Positions 7,958 through 18,016 of a DNA stretch of 64,000 nt are shown here, piece after piece; the first letter of the stretch is position 1, and each line of letters starts with the position of its first letter. The notes below the pieces were generated by a model. The model saw only the letters and a program-made list of their open reading frames with translations, was not told where the DNA came from and made no database searches. Source of the stretch: Vaginella massiliensis (GTDB lineage: Bacteria; Bacteroidota; Bacteroidia; Flavobacteriales; Weeksellaceae); contig NZ_LT593747.1 of the NCBI RefSeq assembly GCF_900089075.1, positions 571,238-635,237 on the forward strand, given 5' to 3'. A program made the position numbers and the translations under genes.

Positions 7958-10900
7958 TTAGAATCGCACCAAACCATTTCGTTTAGATTTTTTATTTTCT
8001 AAATACTTTTTGTCGCTTACTTCTTGCGAATCTGCCTTGCGAAACGATAACGGTTTTGGCTCATTGACCAAGGTATCCAACTGAAATTTGAGGTAAACCG
8101 AATCTGAAATATTGGTAGGATTATTTATTTTTTTAGTTCGTAAATCGTTGATAAAATTTACAGAATCTTGGATTTGTTCTTTTCGCTCATCTCCTCTTAC
8201 ACGTTTGAAAACCTCACCAAACGTGTCGAAAGAGGTGTTGTATGAAATCCCCGCACCAAAACTCTGGTTGAGCTGATTGACGTTTCCGGCCTGTACACCA
8301 AAGGTTGTTGGGCGCGTAAACGCATTGAGCATAAGCGAACCATTGTTCAGACGAGAAATATCGTATTGCAAATTCATATTCCCATCAAAATTCTCTTGGT
8401 ATTCGTTGGTTACTGCCATACCATAAGACCCCGAAATACGCAAACGGTTGTTGATTTGGTACGAGAGTGAATACCGCAATTTGTCGTTGGTATAACTTTG
8501 ATCAGAACCGTCGATGTATTGAATGTCTAATTCTACACCACCCAACAACGAGGTGAGCGCGCCGGCGATTGCCGACAGCCCCAAATCGGCTCCACTATCG
8601 ATCAATCCCGATTCTAAGCTCGAGGTGAGGGTGGCGGTGTTACCAAACTTACCAGTCATCAAAATATAGACGAATTGCATTGTTTCTTCGTCTGGATTGT
8701 TGGAGAATCGAGATGCCAACTGGGCATTCATATCCGAACTACCGCGCGGAATCTCAATACCATAATTGATTACCGGACTACTCAAGTTTTCTTGAATTTC
8801 GATGATTAATTGTACATCGTATAGTTGAGACAGCCCCACACCTAAATATTCTCCCACATTCGAAACTGTACGCTCGTAAACGGCGGTAATATCGAGGTTG
8901 GCGTCTAACGGATTTCCAGAGAAATTGATGCTGCTTCCTTTGCGTATGCTAAAGTCTTTGTTGAGCAATGGAATTCCTGATTGTCTGAAACTGTAGGTTC
9001 CAGATTCTATGACATAATTTCCATCGATATTGAATCCAGCGTTATCCAATTTCACACTCAAACCTTCTGCTGTACCACGAGCGGTTGCCATATCGTTGGT
9101 CGCGGCATCGAGTACCAAGTTGATTTTGGCGGTAGGATAAGCATTCACCAACATGTCGATCGACATTCCTTTTGGTGCCGTACGTTCTTCTTCTGGCACT
9201 TCTTCGATATCTTGTTCGGGTACAAAACGAACCAAACGTTTCTTTTCTTGTTCAATTACTGTGCTACTGGTATTGATGGTGAGCTCAGAATTTTCTTTGA
9301 TATCAGCTCTTGCTACAATATCTAAACCTGCAACGGGTCCGAAAATATCGAAATATCCATCGGCAAACACTCGTCCGTAGAACAAGTCATTGTCCTTCAT
9401 GGTGGTATTCATGACCAATAAATTGTTCGATGTGAACGACAAGTTGAGGAACCATTCTGAGAAACCTCTGAATAAGATTGCGCCATCAACCAAACCTTTT
9501 GTTTTATAAAATGTATCGGTAAAGGTAATATTATCGAGCATTATCGTACCTTGACTGCCACCTTCTTTGGCTACGTGAATGGTATTGGTACCTGCAAAGA
9601 GGTAATCGGTTCCGAGGTATAGGAATTTGAAGCCTAAATCTCGTACGCGCATATCGCCTTCGAAATTTGGCTCGGTAATTTTACCAGTAAAATCGACTTC
9701 GCCCGAAATGGCTCCTCGCATATTCGCAAAAACCGACGATAAAAATCCTTCAACAAATCCGATATTGAAATCGTCGAAGTTGGCAACCAAATTCAGCTCA
9801 GGCGTTTCTGGATTGTTATCGATGAATCCGTTGATGTACAACGACTGTATCAGACCTTGTTCCAAAGATAGCTCCACATCAAACACATTTTGCACATTGT
9901 TGTAACCACCATTGAGAGCCAAATTTCCTAATTGGTATTCATTCAGCTCTAGATTATCGATGGTCATCGCCAAGGTAGGTTTCAATTCGTTATGGGTTCG
10001 TATCACATTCACGTCACCATTGGCAACACCATCTACACTGATGCCTTTCAAAAGATCTTTCGGAATAAGCTGCGACAGTACCAAGTTTTGGAAATTTCCG
10101 TCGAATTTGAAATCTTCATTATTATTATAAACACCACTTACCAATAATTGCTGATTGGCGTAATTGAGCGAGATATCCTCTACGGTCATGCGTTTGGTAT
10201 TCATATCGAGGATTATCTTATTGGTATCGGGTGAATTTTCTTTATTGATGGTCCACACGGTTTCTTCTAAGTTGAAAGTAGAAGGCGCAAAACCAAATTC
10301 TAGAATATGACGGTCTTGTAAGGTATGGAATAAATTCAGATCAAATTTCATCGGGTTGTCGATGGCGCCTACGTTGAAGTTGGCGTTGATCATCAACGTG
10401 TCGTTTTTAGGAATCGAATTGATATCGATTTCTCTTACCGCTATGGTATTGATGAGCAAACTATCGACCTTTGCATTGATCATATTTTCGTCTACTGTCG
10501 TGTCCAAATTCAACAAGGCATTATAAGCTTTAATATTGCCATATGCGATAGCATCGGAGTCTATATTTGCCTGAAATGTATTTTGGTCGCTATTGATATA
10601 CGCCTTCACCGAAGTGTCTGGCGCAATAACAATATCTGGATTGAAGTAGGCTAAAATGTTATCTTTGATGAGTAAATCTACCGTGAATTCTTGGTTGGGC
10701 GAAACTTGTTTTGCTCTGAACGATGGCACGATCGGCACCAAGGTATTGTTTACGGCATCTGCAATTTCGGTCAGGACAAAGCGTCCGTTGATTTCTCCTT
10801 GTATATATTCTGGAATATTGACGTTTAGGTTTTTAATTCCATTAGAAATTTTAGAATCTATAAAAGCCGAAGCGACATTCAAAGTATCGGTTTTAGAACG

Positions 10901-12613
10901 GAAATACACATCGTGTATGGCTAAAGTTCCTACAAAATCATTGAGGTTGGTAAGCGAGAAATCGCCTTTCAGCACTCCTCTAATTATAGCTCCGATATTC
11001 TTGGTTAAACCTAAATAATCGAGGTCGATGTAATTGAGTGTGGTATCAAAGTTTAATCGATACGGTTTACCGCTAAAGTCTATATGACCGTCAAAATCGG
11101 CTTTTAGGTGCGGGTCGTTGATAAGAAATTTTCCATTGTAGGTATAATTTTTCAACAAACCGTTCACGGTAAGATTTTGATAACGTTTTCCCATCAAATC
11201 AAGATAGGTTAATTTCCCATTGACATCGAGTTTGATGTTGGCCAAATCTGTGCCTACACCATCAAAGTTCAAACGTCCAGAGGTGTAGCCTAAATCTTTT
11301 ACTTCTGTAATTTGGCGCAAATTGAGGTTGTTGGCATCAACTGTACCTTTGTATCGCAAATTTTTCGAATCAGAATAATTAGAGATCAACGCATTGATAT
11401 TGGCTCTTCCCAAACCGGTAATAGCATTCCCTTTGATCAAAATATTTTGCGGGTCGAGGTCGATATTCCCATCATAATTCATCGAACCAAATCGATCGAT
11501 GAATACTGGTAAATTGCTGGCGATGAAAGTGGGCAATAATTTTTTGAGTTTCTGATAAGATGTTCGCACCTTCAATTGATTGCTATTCATTCGCAAATCA
11601 CCATCCAACATATTGGTCAGCTGAAGGTTACGTGCAGCAATATAATTATCTTCACCAACCAATTCCAAATTGGTAAAAACCATTTTGTTCAATGGGCCAT
11701 AAACTTTACCAAAAATATGAACTGTTGAATTTTTATCGAAATTTGTAGCAAAATAGCGAATATCTTTGAAATTAACATACGAACCATTCTGTATGTCTGC
11801 ATTCCAAACGACTTTGTTCACAAAATCGCTCAATGCGTTTTCGGCAGAAGTATCCAACAGCAAATCGCCTTTCAGATTCGAATCATTGGTTTGCAACGAA
11901 AGCTCGTCTACTCGAATTTCTTTTTGGTTGTAAACCGCCTTCCCCGAAAGATTTTTCACCACATAATGTTCACCTCTTCGCATGGTTTCGAACGCTAATT
12001 GTTTCACATCTGCCGTGATATCGCCATCGACCATAGAAAAATCTCGGATGTCTGCATTCAATTTTTTTGCATCTACCCAAACCTGATCTTGTGGCAATTT
12101 GTTTTCGTTGCGCAACAACAATTCACCATTTTTTATGATCAGATTTCCGTCCAAGGTAAAGGGCGAAGGTTCTTTTTCTTCTTTACTCGAAAATGAATTG
12201 ATGAATTTCATAAGATTGGCAATCGAATCTCCTTTATAGGTGATGATCTGAAATTTTGGTTCGTTCAACTGTATTTCATCCAAATCGATTTTATTCTCTT
12301 TGTTGATGACGAGATTGTTGAGCAACGACCAAATATTCATGCTCGTCTCCATCTGTTTTACCTGTAAGAACTCCAAACCGCGATCATCTTTGGTGCTCAA
12401 ACCATTGAGATAGATTCGACCAAAAAAATCTATATCAACACTCTCCAGTGCAATTTGAGTATGGAATGTTTTGTTGAGTTCGACCACTGCTTTTTTCGCT
12501 GCCCAAGTTTGCACAGCCGGAATTTGAATAGCTATGGTGAGCGACAACATCAACGTAAGTATGACGATGAATAACACCAAAATCACTCTTCCTATTCTTC
12601 TTACTATTTTCAA
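7958..12613 (-). CDS. TamB-like translocation and assembly module protein (DUF490)
   Basis: At 1551 residues this is an AsmA/TamB-superfamily protein. It has one N-terminal transmembrane segment (residues about 8-30, VILVLFIVILTLMLSLTI), then a very long series of beta-strand repeats forming the lipid-conducting groove (AsmA-like LNLRQI, GRANIN, VDGVANGDVNV elements), and the C-terminal TamB/DUF490 domain from about residue 1090 to 1490 (LGFKFLYLGTDY, LDANLDITAVYERTVSNVG, LRISGSYGMAVTNEYQENF). Such proteins span the periplasm and help lipid transport or outer-membrane protein assembly. No ATG is available in frame near the N-terminus; the TTG at 12613 gives the expected basic start and membrane anchor. 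It diverges from tsaD with only 57 bases between the two starts. Confidence 0.92.
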   Translation of the reverse strand: MKIVRRIGRVILVLFIVILTLMLSLTIAIQIPAVQTWAAKKAVVELNKTFHTQIALESVDIDFFGRIYLNGLSTKDDRGLEFLQVKQMETSMNIWSLLNNLVINKENKIDLDEIQLNEPKFQIITYKGDSIANLMKFINSFSSKEEKEPSPFTLDGNLIIKNGELLLRNENKLPQDQVWVDAKKLNADIRDFSMVDGDITADVKQLAFETMRRGEHYVVKNLSGKAVYNQKEIRVDELSLQTNDSNLKGDLLLDTSAENALSDFVNKVVWNADIQNGSYVNFKDIRYFATNFDKNSTVHIFGKVYGPLNKMVFTNLELVGEDNYIAARNLQLTNMLDGDLRMNSNQLKVRTSYQKLKKLLPTFIASNLPVFIDRFGSMNYDGNIDLDPQNILIKGNAITGLGRANINALISNYSDSKNLRYKGTVDANNLNLRQITEVKDLGYTSGRLNFDGVGTDLANIKLDVNGKLTYLDLMGKRYQNLTVNGLLKNYTYNGKFLINDPHLKADFDGHIDFSGKPYRLNFDTTLNYIDLDYLGLTKNIGAIIRGVLKGDFSLTNLNDFVGTLAIHDVYFRSKTDTLNVASAFIDSKISNGIKNLNVNIPEYIQGEINGRFVLTEIADAVNNTLVPIVPSFRAKQVSPNQEFTVDLLIKDNILAYFNPDIVIAPDTSVKAYINSDQNTFQANIDSDAIAYGNIKAYNALLNLDTTVDENMINAKVDSLLINTIAVREIDINSIPKNDTLMINANFNVGAIDNPMKFDLNLFHTLQDRHILEFGFAPSTFNLEETVWTINKENSPDTNKIILDMNTKRMTVEDISLNYANQQLLVSGVYNNNEDFKFDGNFQNLVLSQLIPKDLLKGISVDGVANGDVNVIRTHNELKPTLAMTIDNLELNEYQLGNLALNGGYNNVQNVFDVELSLEQGLIQSLYINGFIDNNPETPELNLVANFDDFNIGFVEGFLSSVFANMRGAISGEVDFTGKITEPNFEGDMRVRDLGFKFLYLGTDYLFAGTNTIHVAKEGGSQGTIMLDNITFTDTFYKTKGLVDGAILFRGFSEWFLNLSFTSNNLLVMNTTMKDNDLFYGRVFADGYFDIFGPVAGLDIVARADIKENSELTINTSSTVIEQEKKRLVRFVPEQDIEEVPEEERTAPKGMSIDMLVNAYPTAKINLVLDAATNDMATARGTAEGLSVKLDNAGFNIDGNYVIESGTYSFRQSGIPLLNKDFSIRKGSSINFSGNPLDANLDITAVYERTVSNVGEYLGVGLSQLYDVQLIIEIQENLSSPVINYGIEIPRGSSDMNAQLASRFSNNPDEETMQFVYILMTGKFGNTATLTSSLESGLIDSGADLGLSAIAGALTSLLGGVELDIQYIDGSDQSYTNDKLRYSLSYQINNRLRISGSYGMAVTNEYQENFDGNMNLQYDISRLNNGSLMLNAFTRPTTFGVQAGNVNQLNQSFGAGISYNTSFDTFGEVFKRVRGDERKEQIQDSVNFINDLRTKKINNPTNISDSVYLKFQLDTLVNEPKPLSFRKADSQEVSDKKYLENKKSKRNGLVRF

Positions 12614-12670
12614 TGCTTTTTTATTTCGATATTTGCACCGTAAAAATAATTATTTTTTTTGTCCTACGAA

Positions 12671-13690
12671 ATGCAAATTAGAAACATGATACTTGCCATT
12701 GAATCTTCGTGCGATGACACTGGTGCTGCAGTTATTGCCAACAGCAAAATTCTCTCCAATGTTGTTGCCAACCAAGAAATTCATCAAAATTATGGTGGAG
12801 TTGTTCCCGAATTGGCTTCTCGCGCGCATCAGCAAAACATTGTCCCAGTGATCGATCAGGCTCTGAAAAAAGCGCAGATTTCCGCAAAAGAGCTCAAAGC
12901 AATAGCCTATACTCGCGGTCCTGGATTGATGGGTTCTCTCTTGGTCGGCAGCAGTTTTGCTAAATCTTTGAGCCTATCGCTCAATATTCCGCTTATCGAA
13001 GTCAATCACATGCAAGCCCATGTTCTGGCACATTTCATAGAAGATGCGAATGATTGTAAACCTACTTTTCCTTTTCTGTGCCTTACCATCAGTGGCGGAC
13101 ACACGCAAATCATCAAAGTGAATGATTTTTTTGATTTTGAATTGATTGGAGAAACCATAGACGACGCCGCTGGCGAAGCCTTCGACAAAGCGGGTAAAAT
13201 CTTGAATCTCCCCTATCCTGCGGGACCAATCATCGATCAGAAAGCAAAATTAGGAAATCCGAATCGCTTCATATTTTCGAAACCAAAAGTAGATGGCTAC
13301 AACTTCAGTTTTAGCGGACTCAAAACGGCTATTCTTTATTTCATTCAAAAAGAAACCAAAGAAAATCCTCGTTTCATCGAAGAGAATATCTTAGATATTT
13401 GTGCTTCTATACAACATACCATTGTAGAAATTTTGATGGAGAAATTGAAAAAAGCAAGTGATGATTTCGGTATAAAACAGATTGCCATTGCTGGCGGCGT
13501 CTCGGCAAATTCGGAAATTAGAGCGCGATTGAAAGAAGCTGAAAAGAGTCTCGACTGGACGACATACATCCCGAAATTTGAGTACACCACAGACAATGCA
13601 GCGATGATTGCCATGGTGGGACAACTGAAATATGAACGTGGCTTGTTTGGTGAAATTACCGATCGTTCAACTCCAAAATATACATTCTAA
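12671..13690 (+). CDS. tsaD: tRNA N6-adenosine threonylcarbamoyltransferase TsaD
   Basis: This universal enzyme transfers threonylcarbamoyl to A37 of ANN-decoding tRNAs. The protein (339 residues) shows the ASKHA ATPase start ILAIESSCDDTGAAV, the metal-binding pair HMQAH (His113, His117), the loop TRGPGLMGSL, SGGHTQI, DDAAGEAFDKAG and the C-terminal AGGVSANSEIRARL. Candidate starts are a TTG at 12659 and ATGs at 12671 and 12686. The ATG at 12671 (MQIRNMILAIESS) gives a length like flavobacterial relatives, with 12686 a close second. The stop overlaps the rsmE start (TAATG), so the two tRNA/rRNA modification genes form one unit. Confidence 0.95.
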   Translation: MQIRNMILAIESSCDDTGAAVIANSKILSNVVANQEIHQNYGGVVPELASRAHQQNIVPVIDQALKKAQISAKELKAIAYTRGPGLMGSLLVGSSFAKSLSLSLNIPLIEVNHMQAHVLAHFIEDANDCKPTFPFLCLTISGGHTQIIKVNDFFDFELIGETIDDAAGEAFDKAGKILNLPYPAGPIIDQKAKLGNPNRFIFSKPKVDGYNFSFSGLKTAILYFIQKETKENPRFIEENILDICASIQHTIVEILMEKLKKASDDFGIKQIAIAGGVSANSEIRARLKEAEKSLDWTTYIPKFEYTTDNAAMIAMVGQLKYERGLFGEITDRSTPKYTF

Positions 13691-14400
13691 TGAAATTATT
13701 TATTGGTGAAATCGTAGAAAAAACAGCCTACCTCAACGAAGAAGAAAGTCATCATTTTGCCAAAGTTCTTCGGGGTAAAGAAGGCGACATCGTGCATGTT
13801 ACCGATGGCGAAGGAAGTTTGGCCGAAATCGAAATCTATTCGATTACCAAAAAAAGAGTTGAAGGAAAAGTCTTGAACATCAAGCGAGAATTCGAAAAGA
13901 AAAACTATCAACTGCATATCGCCATTGCTCCTACCAAAACCATAGAACGCCTGGAGTTTTTCTTGGAGAAAGCAACCGAAATTGGGATAGATGAAATTAC
14001 ATTTTTGCAAACTTTTCATTCTGAGCGTAAAACCATCAAACGTGAACGCCTAGAAAAAATCGTACAATCGGCAGCAAAACAATCGCTCAAAGCCTATCTA
14101 CCCAAGGTAAACGATATGGTAAAATTCAACGATTTTATAAAACAAAATTTCGAAGAGGCGACGCGTTGCATTGCCCATTGCCAAACTGTTGTGACCCGAA
14201 TTTCTTACAAGACATTACTGCAATCAAAACCCAATAATATCGTGTTGTTGATCGGCCCAGAAGGTGATTTTTCGAACGAAGAAATTGCCTTGGCAGAAAG
14301 CAACGGTTTCACAGGAATCAGCCTAGGTCATCAACGCTTTCGTACAGAAACAGCTGCTTTGCAGGCGGTATTTGCAACCGATTGGAGTTTGAGCGATTAA
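13690..14400 (+). CDS. rsmE: 16S rRNA (uracil1498-N3)-methyltransferase RsmE
   Basis: The 236-residue SPOUT methyltransferase methylates U1498 of 16S rRNA. It has an N-terminal PUA-like domain (about 1-70, with EESHHFAKVLRGKEGD) and a C-terminal trefoil-knot domain with the family motifs FLEKATEIGIDEI, LLIGPEGDFSNEE (SAM site) and LGHQRFRTETAAL. It starts on the last base of the tsaD stop, which points to translational coupling. It converges on rmuC, overlapping by 4 bases at the stops. Confidence 0.94.
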   Translation: MKLFIGEIVEKTAYLNEEESHHFAKVLRGKEGDIVHVTDGEGSLAEIEIYSITKKRVEGKVLNIKREFEKKNYQLHIAIAPTKTIERLEFFLEKATEIGIDEITFLQTFHSERKTIKRERLEKIVQSAAKQSLKAYLPKVNDMVKFNDFIKQNFEEATRCIAHCQTVVTRISYKTLLQSKPNNIVLLIGPEGDFSNEEIALAESNGFTGISLGHQRFRTETAALQAVFATDWSLSD

Positions 14401-15728
14401 GGCTTGTCGTCGTTTTCGCTCCACTCATCTTGTTCAAAACCAGCGTTTTGATTGAGTTTTTGCGCAATCTTTTTTTGATTTTCAGATGAGGGTAATTCTT
14501 GTATTTTTCGCAATTCTCGCTCGATTGCTCGCGTTCTCACACCTGCATGATCGATGGTATTCGAGGCTTCTTGTAGCTTCTTTTTGGTCTTTTCTAAAAT
14601 AGTTCCGAATTTCACAAATTCGGTTTTCACCACGCTCAACAAATCCCAAACTTCCGAGCTTCGCTTCTCGATTGCCAAGGTTCTGAAACCCATTTGCAAA
14701 CTATTGAGTAATGCGCTCAAGGTTGTGGGACCTGTAATGGTAACTTTGTACTCTTTTTGGATTTGTTCGAACAATCCTGGAATTCGCAATACTTCTGCAT
14801 ACAAACTCTCAAACGGTAAAAACATAATCCCATATTCTGTTGTATTGGGCGGATCGATGTATTTTTCTCTGATGTCCTTAGCATTTTTGAGGATCGCCGT
14901 ACGAAAAGATTTTTTCAGCTGTTCTATTCGTTCAAGATTTCCTTCTTCGTATGCATCGACTAGCGCTTCATAATCTTCCTTTGGAAATTTGGAATCGATA
15001 GGCAACCACAATACTTTTTCGAGGTTTTGATGATTCGGCATTTTGATGGCAAATTCTACAATTGCTCCGCTGTTGGATTTGGTTTTTACGTTTTTCTCGT
15101 ATTGCTCATTGGTGAGCAAATCTTCTAAAATATTCGCTAATTGATATTCACCCAAAACTCCTCTCGATTTTACATTGGTCATTACTTTTTTGATGTCGCC
15201 GACACTATTGGCAAGCGTTTGCATTTCACCTAAACCTTTGTGCACCAACTCCAAACGTTCGCTGATAATGGTAAACGAATCATTGAATCTCTTCTCGAGG
15301 GTCGATTGTAATTTTTCGTCAACGGTTTGGCGCATTTCTTCCAATTTCTTGTGATTATCTTCTTGAAGAATCGTGAGTTTTCTTTCGACGGTTTCTCTTA
15401 TTTTTTCTAGTTTGGTTTCGTTTTCGATACGGATTTGCTCTTGTTTGGCATTCAAATCCAAAAACTTTTCGCGTTGCAACGCATTGAGTTCTTTGATATG
15501 GTATTGAAATTTCTCTTCAAAAGAATTCAGATTTTGACTGAGTTCTGTACGATTATGCAAAAATTCGGTGCGTAACAATTGATCGAAATTGGTCAAAGAC
15601 GATTGAATTTTGTTGAACTCTATCAAATGATAATCTGTTGCCTGATTTGTTTTTTTACTGAAAAACCAATAAAATGCAATTGCGAGTAAAACAATCAACA
15701 AGAATATGCATAAATAAATCCAAACCAT
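14397..15728 (-). CDS. rmuC: RmuC family DNA recombination protein
   Basis: The 443-residue protein begins with one transmembrane segment (residues 3-20, WIYLCIFLLIVLLAIAFY), then a long coiled coil (about 35-175, rich in E/K/L/Q heptads), and the RmuC domain (about 185-390) with LPIDSKFPKEDYEALVDA, YGIMFLPFESLYAEVL and GPTTLSALLNSLQMGFR. RmuC proteins limit recombination at inverted repeats; the fold is related to PD-(D/E)XK nucleases, and the exact reaction is not settled. It is convergent with rsmE. Downstream of its promoter side lies the DsbA-like gene, 56 bases away in the same direction. Confidence 0.92.
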   Translation of the reverse strand: MVWIYLCIFLLIVLLAIAFYWFFSKKTNQATDYHLIEFNKIQSSLTNFDQLLRTEFLHNRTELSQNLNSFEEKFQYHIKELNALQREKFLDLNAKQEQIRIENETKLEKIRETVERKLTILQEDNHKKLEEMRQTVDEKLQSTLEKRFNDSFTIISERLELVHKGLGEMQTLANSVGDIKKVMTNVKSRGVLGEYQLANILEDLLTNEQYEKNVKTKSNSGAIVEFAIKMPNHQNLEKVLWLPIDSKFPKEDYEALVDAYEEGNLERIEQLKKSFRTAILKNAKDIREKYIDPPNTTEYGIMFLPFESLYAEVLRIPGLFEQIQKEYKVTITGPTTLSALLNSLQMGFRTLAIEKRSSEVWDLLSVVKTEFVKFGTILEKTKKKLQEASNTIDHAGVRTRAIERELRKIQELPSSENQKKIAQKLNQNAGFEQDEWSENDDKP

Positions 15729-15784
15729 AAAAACATAGAAAATTAAAAATCAATATATTATAATCAATAATTTAAAATACAACT

Positions 15785-16492
15785 TTAATCACAATTACCA
15801 TTAATATCGCAACTGAAACCTTTGGAATTTTGGAGTTCAATCGATGGATTTTTCTCTTTCCATTCACCGAAAGATTTTTCTAAAGTTTCTAAAAACACCT
15901 CAGCTGGTTGCGCTCCTGAGATGCCATATTTTCTATCGAAAACAAAAAACGGAACTCCGCGCACGCCAATATTTTGGGCCTCTTGAATATCTTGTTTCAT
16001 TTGGTACAGATAGATTTCATCATCAAAAGCATTTTGCAATTCTTCTTTGTCCAAGCCTATTTCCACTCCCAATTCTGTGAGGATTTTTGGGTCTGCAATA
16101 TTTTTCCCATCGGTGAAATACGCCTCGAACAATCGCTCTTTCAATTCATCGGCCAACCCTTTGGTTTTGGCAAACTGAATCAATCGATGGGCTTGGGTTG
16201 AATTTGCCGTGATGATTTTTTCGAAATCGAAATTCAAACCTGCATCTTTTGCCATTTGCGTTATATTGGCGAGCATTGTCGCAACTTGCTCACGACTCAT
16301 TCCTTTACGCTGAACCAAATAATCGATTTGATTTTCTGTAGAATTTGCTGGAATCGTTGGATCCAACAAAAAACTCTTCCACTCGATTTCAAGCTGATTC
16401 TGGTTGTCAAATTTCGACAAAGCCTCTTCGAAATGTCGTTTGCCGATGTAACAAAAAGGACACATCACATCGCTCCAAATTTCTATTTTCAT
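15785..16492 (-). CDS. DsbA-family oxidoreductase (FrnE-like)
   Basis: The 235-residue thioredoxin-fold protein has CPFC at residues 11-14, a helical insert, and the cis-proline loop GVRGVPFFVFD near residue 180, with SGAQP after it. This matches the cytoplasmic FrnE/2-hydroxychromene isomerase-like branch of DsbA proteins, since there is no signal peptide. Members act as disulfide isomerases or oxidoreductases, in some bacteria in oxidative-stress resistance. The C-terminus carries an extra pair of cysteines (SCDINGNCD), which could be a second redox or metal site. It lies 18 bases downstream of the JmjC-like gene, so the two are probably cotranscribed. Confidence 0.88.
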   Translation of the reverse strand: MKIEIWSDVMCPFCYIGKRHFEEALSKFDNQNQLEIEWKSFLLDPTIPANSTENQIDYLVQRKGMSREQVATMLANITQMAKDAGLNFDFEKIITANSTQAHRLIQFAKTKGLADELKERLFEAYFTDGKNIADPKILTELGVEIGLDKEELQNAFDDEIYLYQMKQDIQEAQNIGVRGVPFFVFDRKYGISGAQPAEVFLETLEKSFGEWKEKNPSIELQNSKGFSCDINGNCD

Positions 16493-16510
16493 CTGATTTT
16501 TTATTATAAA

Positions 16511-17380
16511 TTAACTTTTATATTTTCTCGACTCTGATCGACGAAAAGCCCATTCTTGTTTGTATTTGATCCATTTTTCTTTGCCAATTTTTCGACAAAT
16601 TTTATCGGTATAGCGCATAATAAAGACATGATACAACATGTCCAGAAAATTACTCAACCGCACTGGACTTGGCATCTCTCGCAACGACATCGAAAAACCT
16701 GGCTCTAAATACCGATTATAATGCCACCAACCTTTGGGAATGTACAACAAATCGCCATGTTCCATCATCACTTCGAAACCTTTCGCATTTTTCAGAGCAG
16801 GATATTTTTCGTAATCTGGATGGTCGTAATCGATGGTTTCGATGGTGTGCACCGAAAGTGGAACTTTGTACAGAGCCTGAGATTGCTTTTGGTCGAACAA
16901 CAAAATTCGTTTTTTCCCCTCGAAATGGATATGAACGAAATCGCTCATATCTACATCATAATGCATCAAAACATGTGCCTGATTGCCTCCAAAAAACAAA
17001 GTAGGAAGTCGTTTGAAAAATTTAATCCCGAGATCTGGATAAGTAAAATTTTTCAACAATTCGGGTAGACGATCGGTGATGATGTAGAAAAAAATGCGTT
17101 TATCGCTAGACGATGTCTGGATTTCGTCGAGGTATTCGTCCATCTTCATGTATGTAGCAGGAGCATCAGAACTTTTGTTGGCATCTGCAGGTTTGTTGTC
17201 GTATATCGGAACTTCTTGCCCTTTAGTTTTAGCTTTTATGTAATCGAAATTCCATTTATCAAAGGCTTGCCATTGTTTGGCATAAGCTTTAATGAGCAAC
17301 GGAATTTGCTTTTTACGATATTGCTGTATAAAATCTTCCTTGGAAATAGCATCGACTTCTTCTACCCTTTCTAAAATCAT
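16511..17380 (-). CDS. Cupin-like (JmjC/Cupin_8) Fe(II)/2-oxoglutarate-type protein
   Basis: The 289-residue protein has the Cupin_8/JmjC core: an N-terminal FIQQYRKKQIPLLI element (the usual entry of this family), HYDVD near residue 140 (the HxD metal ligands), a YKVPLS and HTIE region, and LLYIPKGWWHYN near residue 220, where the last His is the third ligand. Related bacterial proteins are Fe(II)/2-oxoglutarate hydroxylases of proteins or small molecules. The substrate cannot be told. It lies directly upstream of the FrnE-like gene in the same direction. Confidence 0.85.
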   Translation of the reverse strand: MILERVEEVDAISKEDFIQQYRKKQIPLLIKAYAKQWQAFDKWNFDYIKAKTKGQEVPIYDNKPADANKSSDAPATYMKMDEYLDEIQTSSSDKRIFFYIITDRLPELLKNFTYPDLGIKFFKRLPTLFFGGNQAHVLMHYDVDMSDFVHIHFEGKKRILLFDQKQSQALYKVPLSVHTIETIDYDHPDYEKYPALKNAKGFEVMMEHGDLLYIPKGWWHYNRYLEPGFSMSLREMPSPVRLSNFLDMLYHVFIMRYTDKICRKIGKEKWIKYKQEWAFRRSESRKYKS

Positions 17381-17494
17381 AAATGTAGATTTTCTGGATT
17401 AAAAGTATAAAAATATAAACAGTTTACCGCACAAAATATTGTTTTTGGCTTACAATTTGAACATTCTAGAAAAAAATTATAAAACTTGATGATA

Positions 17495-17935
17495 ATGAAA
17501 AATATTAAAATTGGTATTTTGAGTTTAGGTTTAATGGCTTTCGGACTGAGTTCTTGTGCTACAACCAACCAAGCAGAAAACAACCAAGAAAAGACCACCA
17601 ATCTCTCGCTATTTGGCTCGTGGACATTGACCGACATCAAAGGTCATAAAATGAATGAAGCATTCCCCTCGAAAACACCAGCCATAACTTTTGAACCGAT
17701 AACCAAAAAATTTACAGGAAACTCTGGTTGCAACAACATTTTCGGAAGTTTCACCACTAGCAATAATCATATTAGCTTTGGAAATGCAGCCTCTACAAAA
17801 ATGTACTGCGAGGGCGTAAACGAAGATGCTTTTTTATCTGCATTCAATTCGGTGACGAGTTATACAATCAAAGGCAATACGTTGACCTTACTCGACTCGA
17901 ATCAGCAAACGGTATTGAAATTTATGAAGAAATAA
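17495..17935 (+). CDS. META domain lipoprotein (HslJ-like)
   Basis: The 146-residue protein has a lipoprotein signal (IGILSLGLMAFGLSSC; Cys about residue 20) and a META domain with the typical opening LFGSWTLTDIKG, PAITFEP, FTGNSGCNNIFGSF and a C-terminal TLTLLDSNQQTVLKF. META/HslJ proteins are small envelope proteins, some linked to heat or antibiotic stress; no enzyme activity is known. In-frame TTG (17486) and ATG (17489) codons lie just upstream; the ATG at 17495 leaves the usual two Lys before the hydrophobic stretch. Its stop sits inside the left arm of a terminator hairpin. Confidence 0.87.
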   Translation: MKNIKIGILSLGLMAFGLSSCATTNQAENNQEKTTNLSLFGSWTLTDIKGHKMNEAFPSKTPAITFEPITKKFTGNSGCNNIFGSFTTSNNHISFGNAASTKMYCEGVNEDAFLSAFNSVTSYTIKGNTLTLLDSNQQTVLKFMKK

Positions 17936-17963
17936 CAGCAAAATAAATTGCTGTTATTTTGTT
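17929..17963 (+). terminator. Intrinsic terminator overlapping the META gene stop
   Basis: AAATAACAGCAA (from 17930) pairs with TTGCTGTTATTT (17948-17959), followed by TTG and more T. The left arm contains the stop codon. Confidence 0.75.
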
Positions 17964-17992
17964 ATTTTCTGCATCCATATCCCAATTTGAGC

Positions 17993-18000
17993 TACATTTG
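17993..18000 (+). promoter_or_regulatory. -7 element of the plsC-desaturase unit
   Basis: TACATTTG matches TAnnTTTG. It lies inside the longest open frame that starts at 17948, so the real start of the acyltransferase must be downstream of about 18007. Confidence 0.6.
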
Positions 18001-18016
18001 TAGGAAAAAAAATTTC

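Noticed and set aside
7879-7960. Hammerhead-like CTGATGAG in the 7.9 kb mini-transcript
   Set aside because: The rest of the ribozyme core (GAAA and the third stem) is missing.
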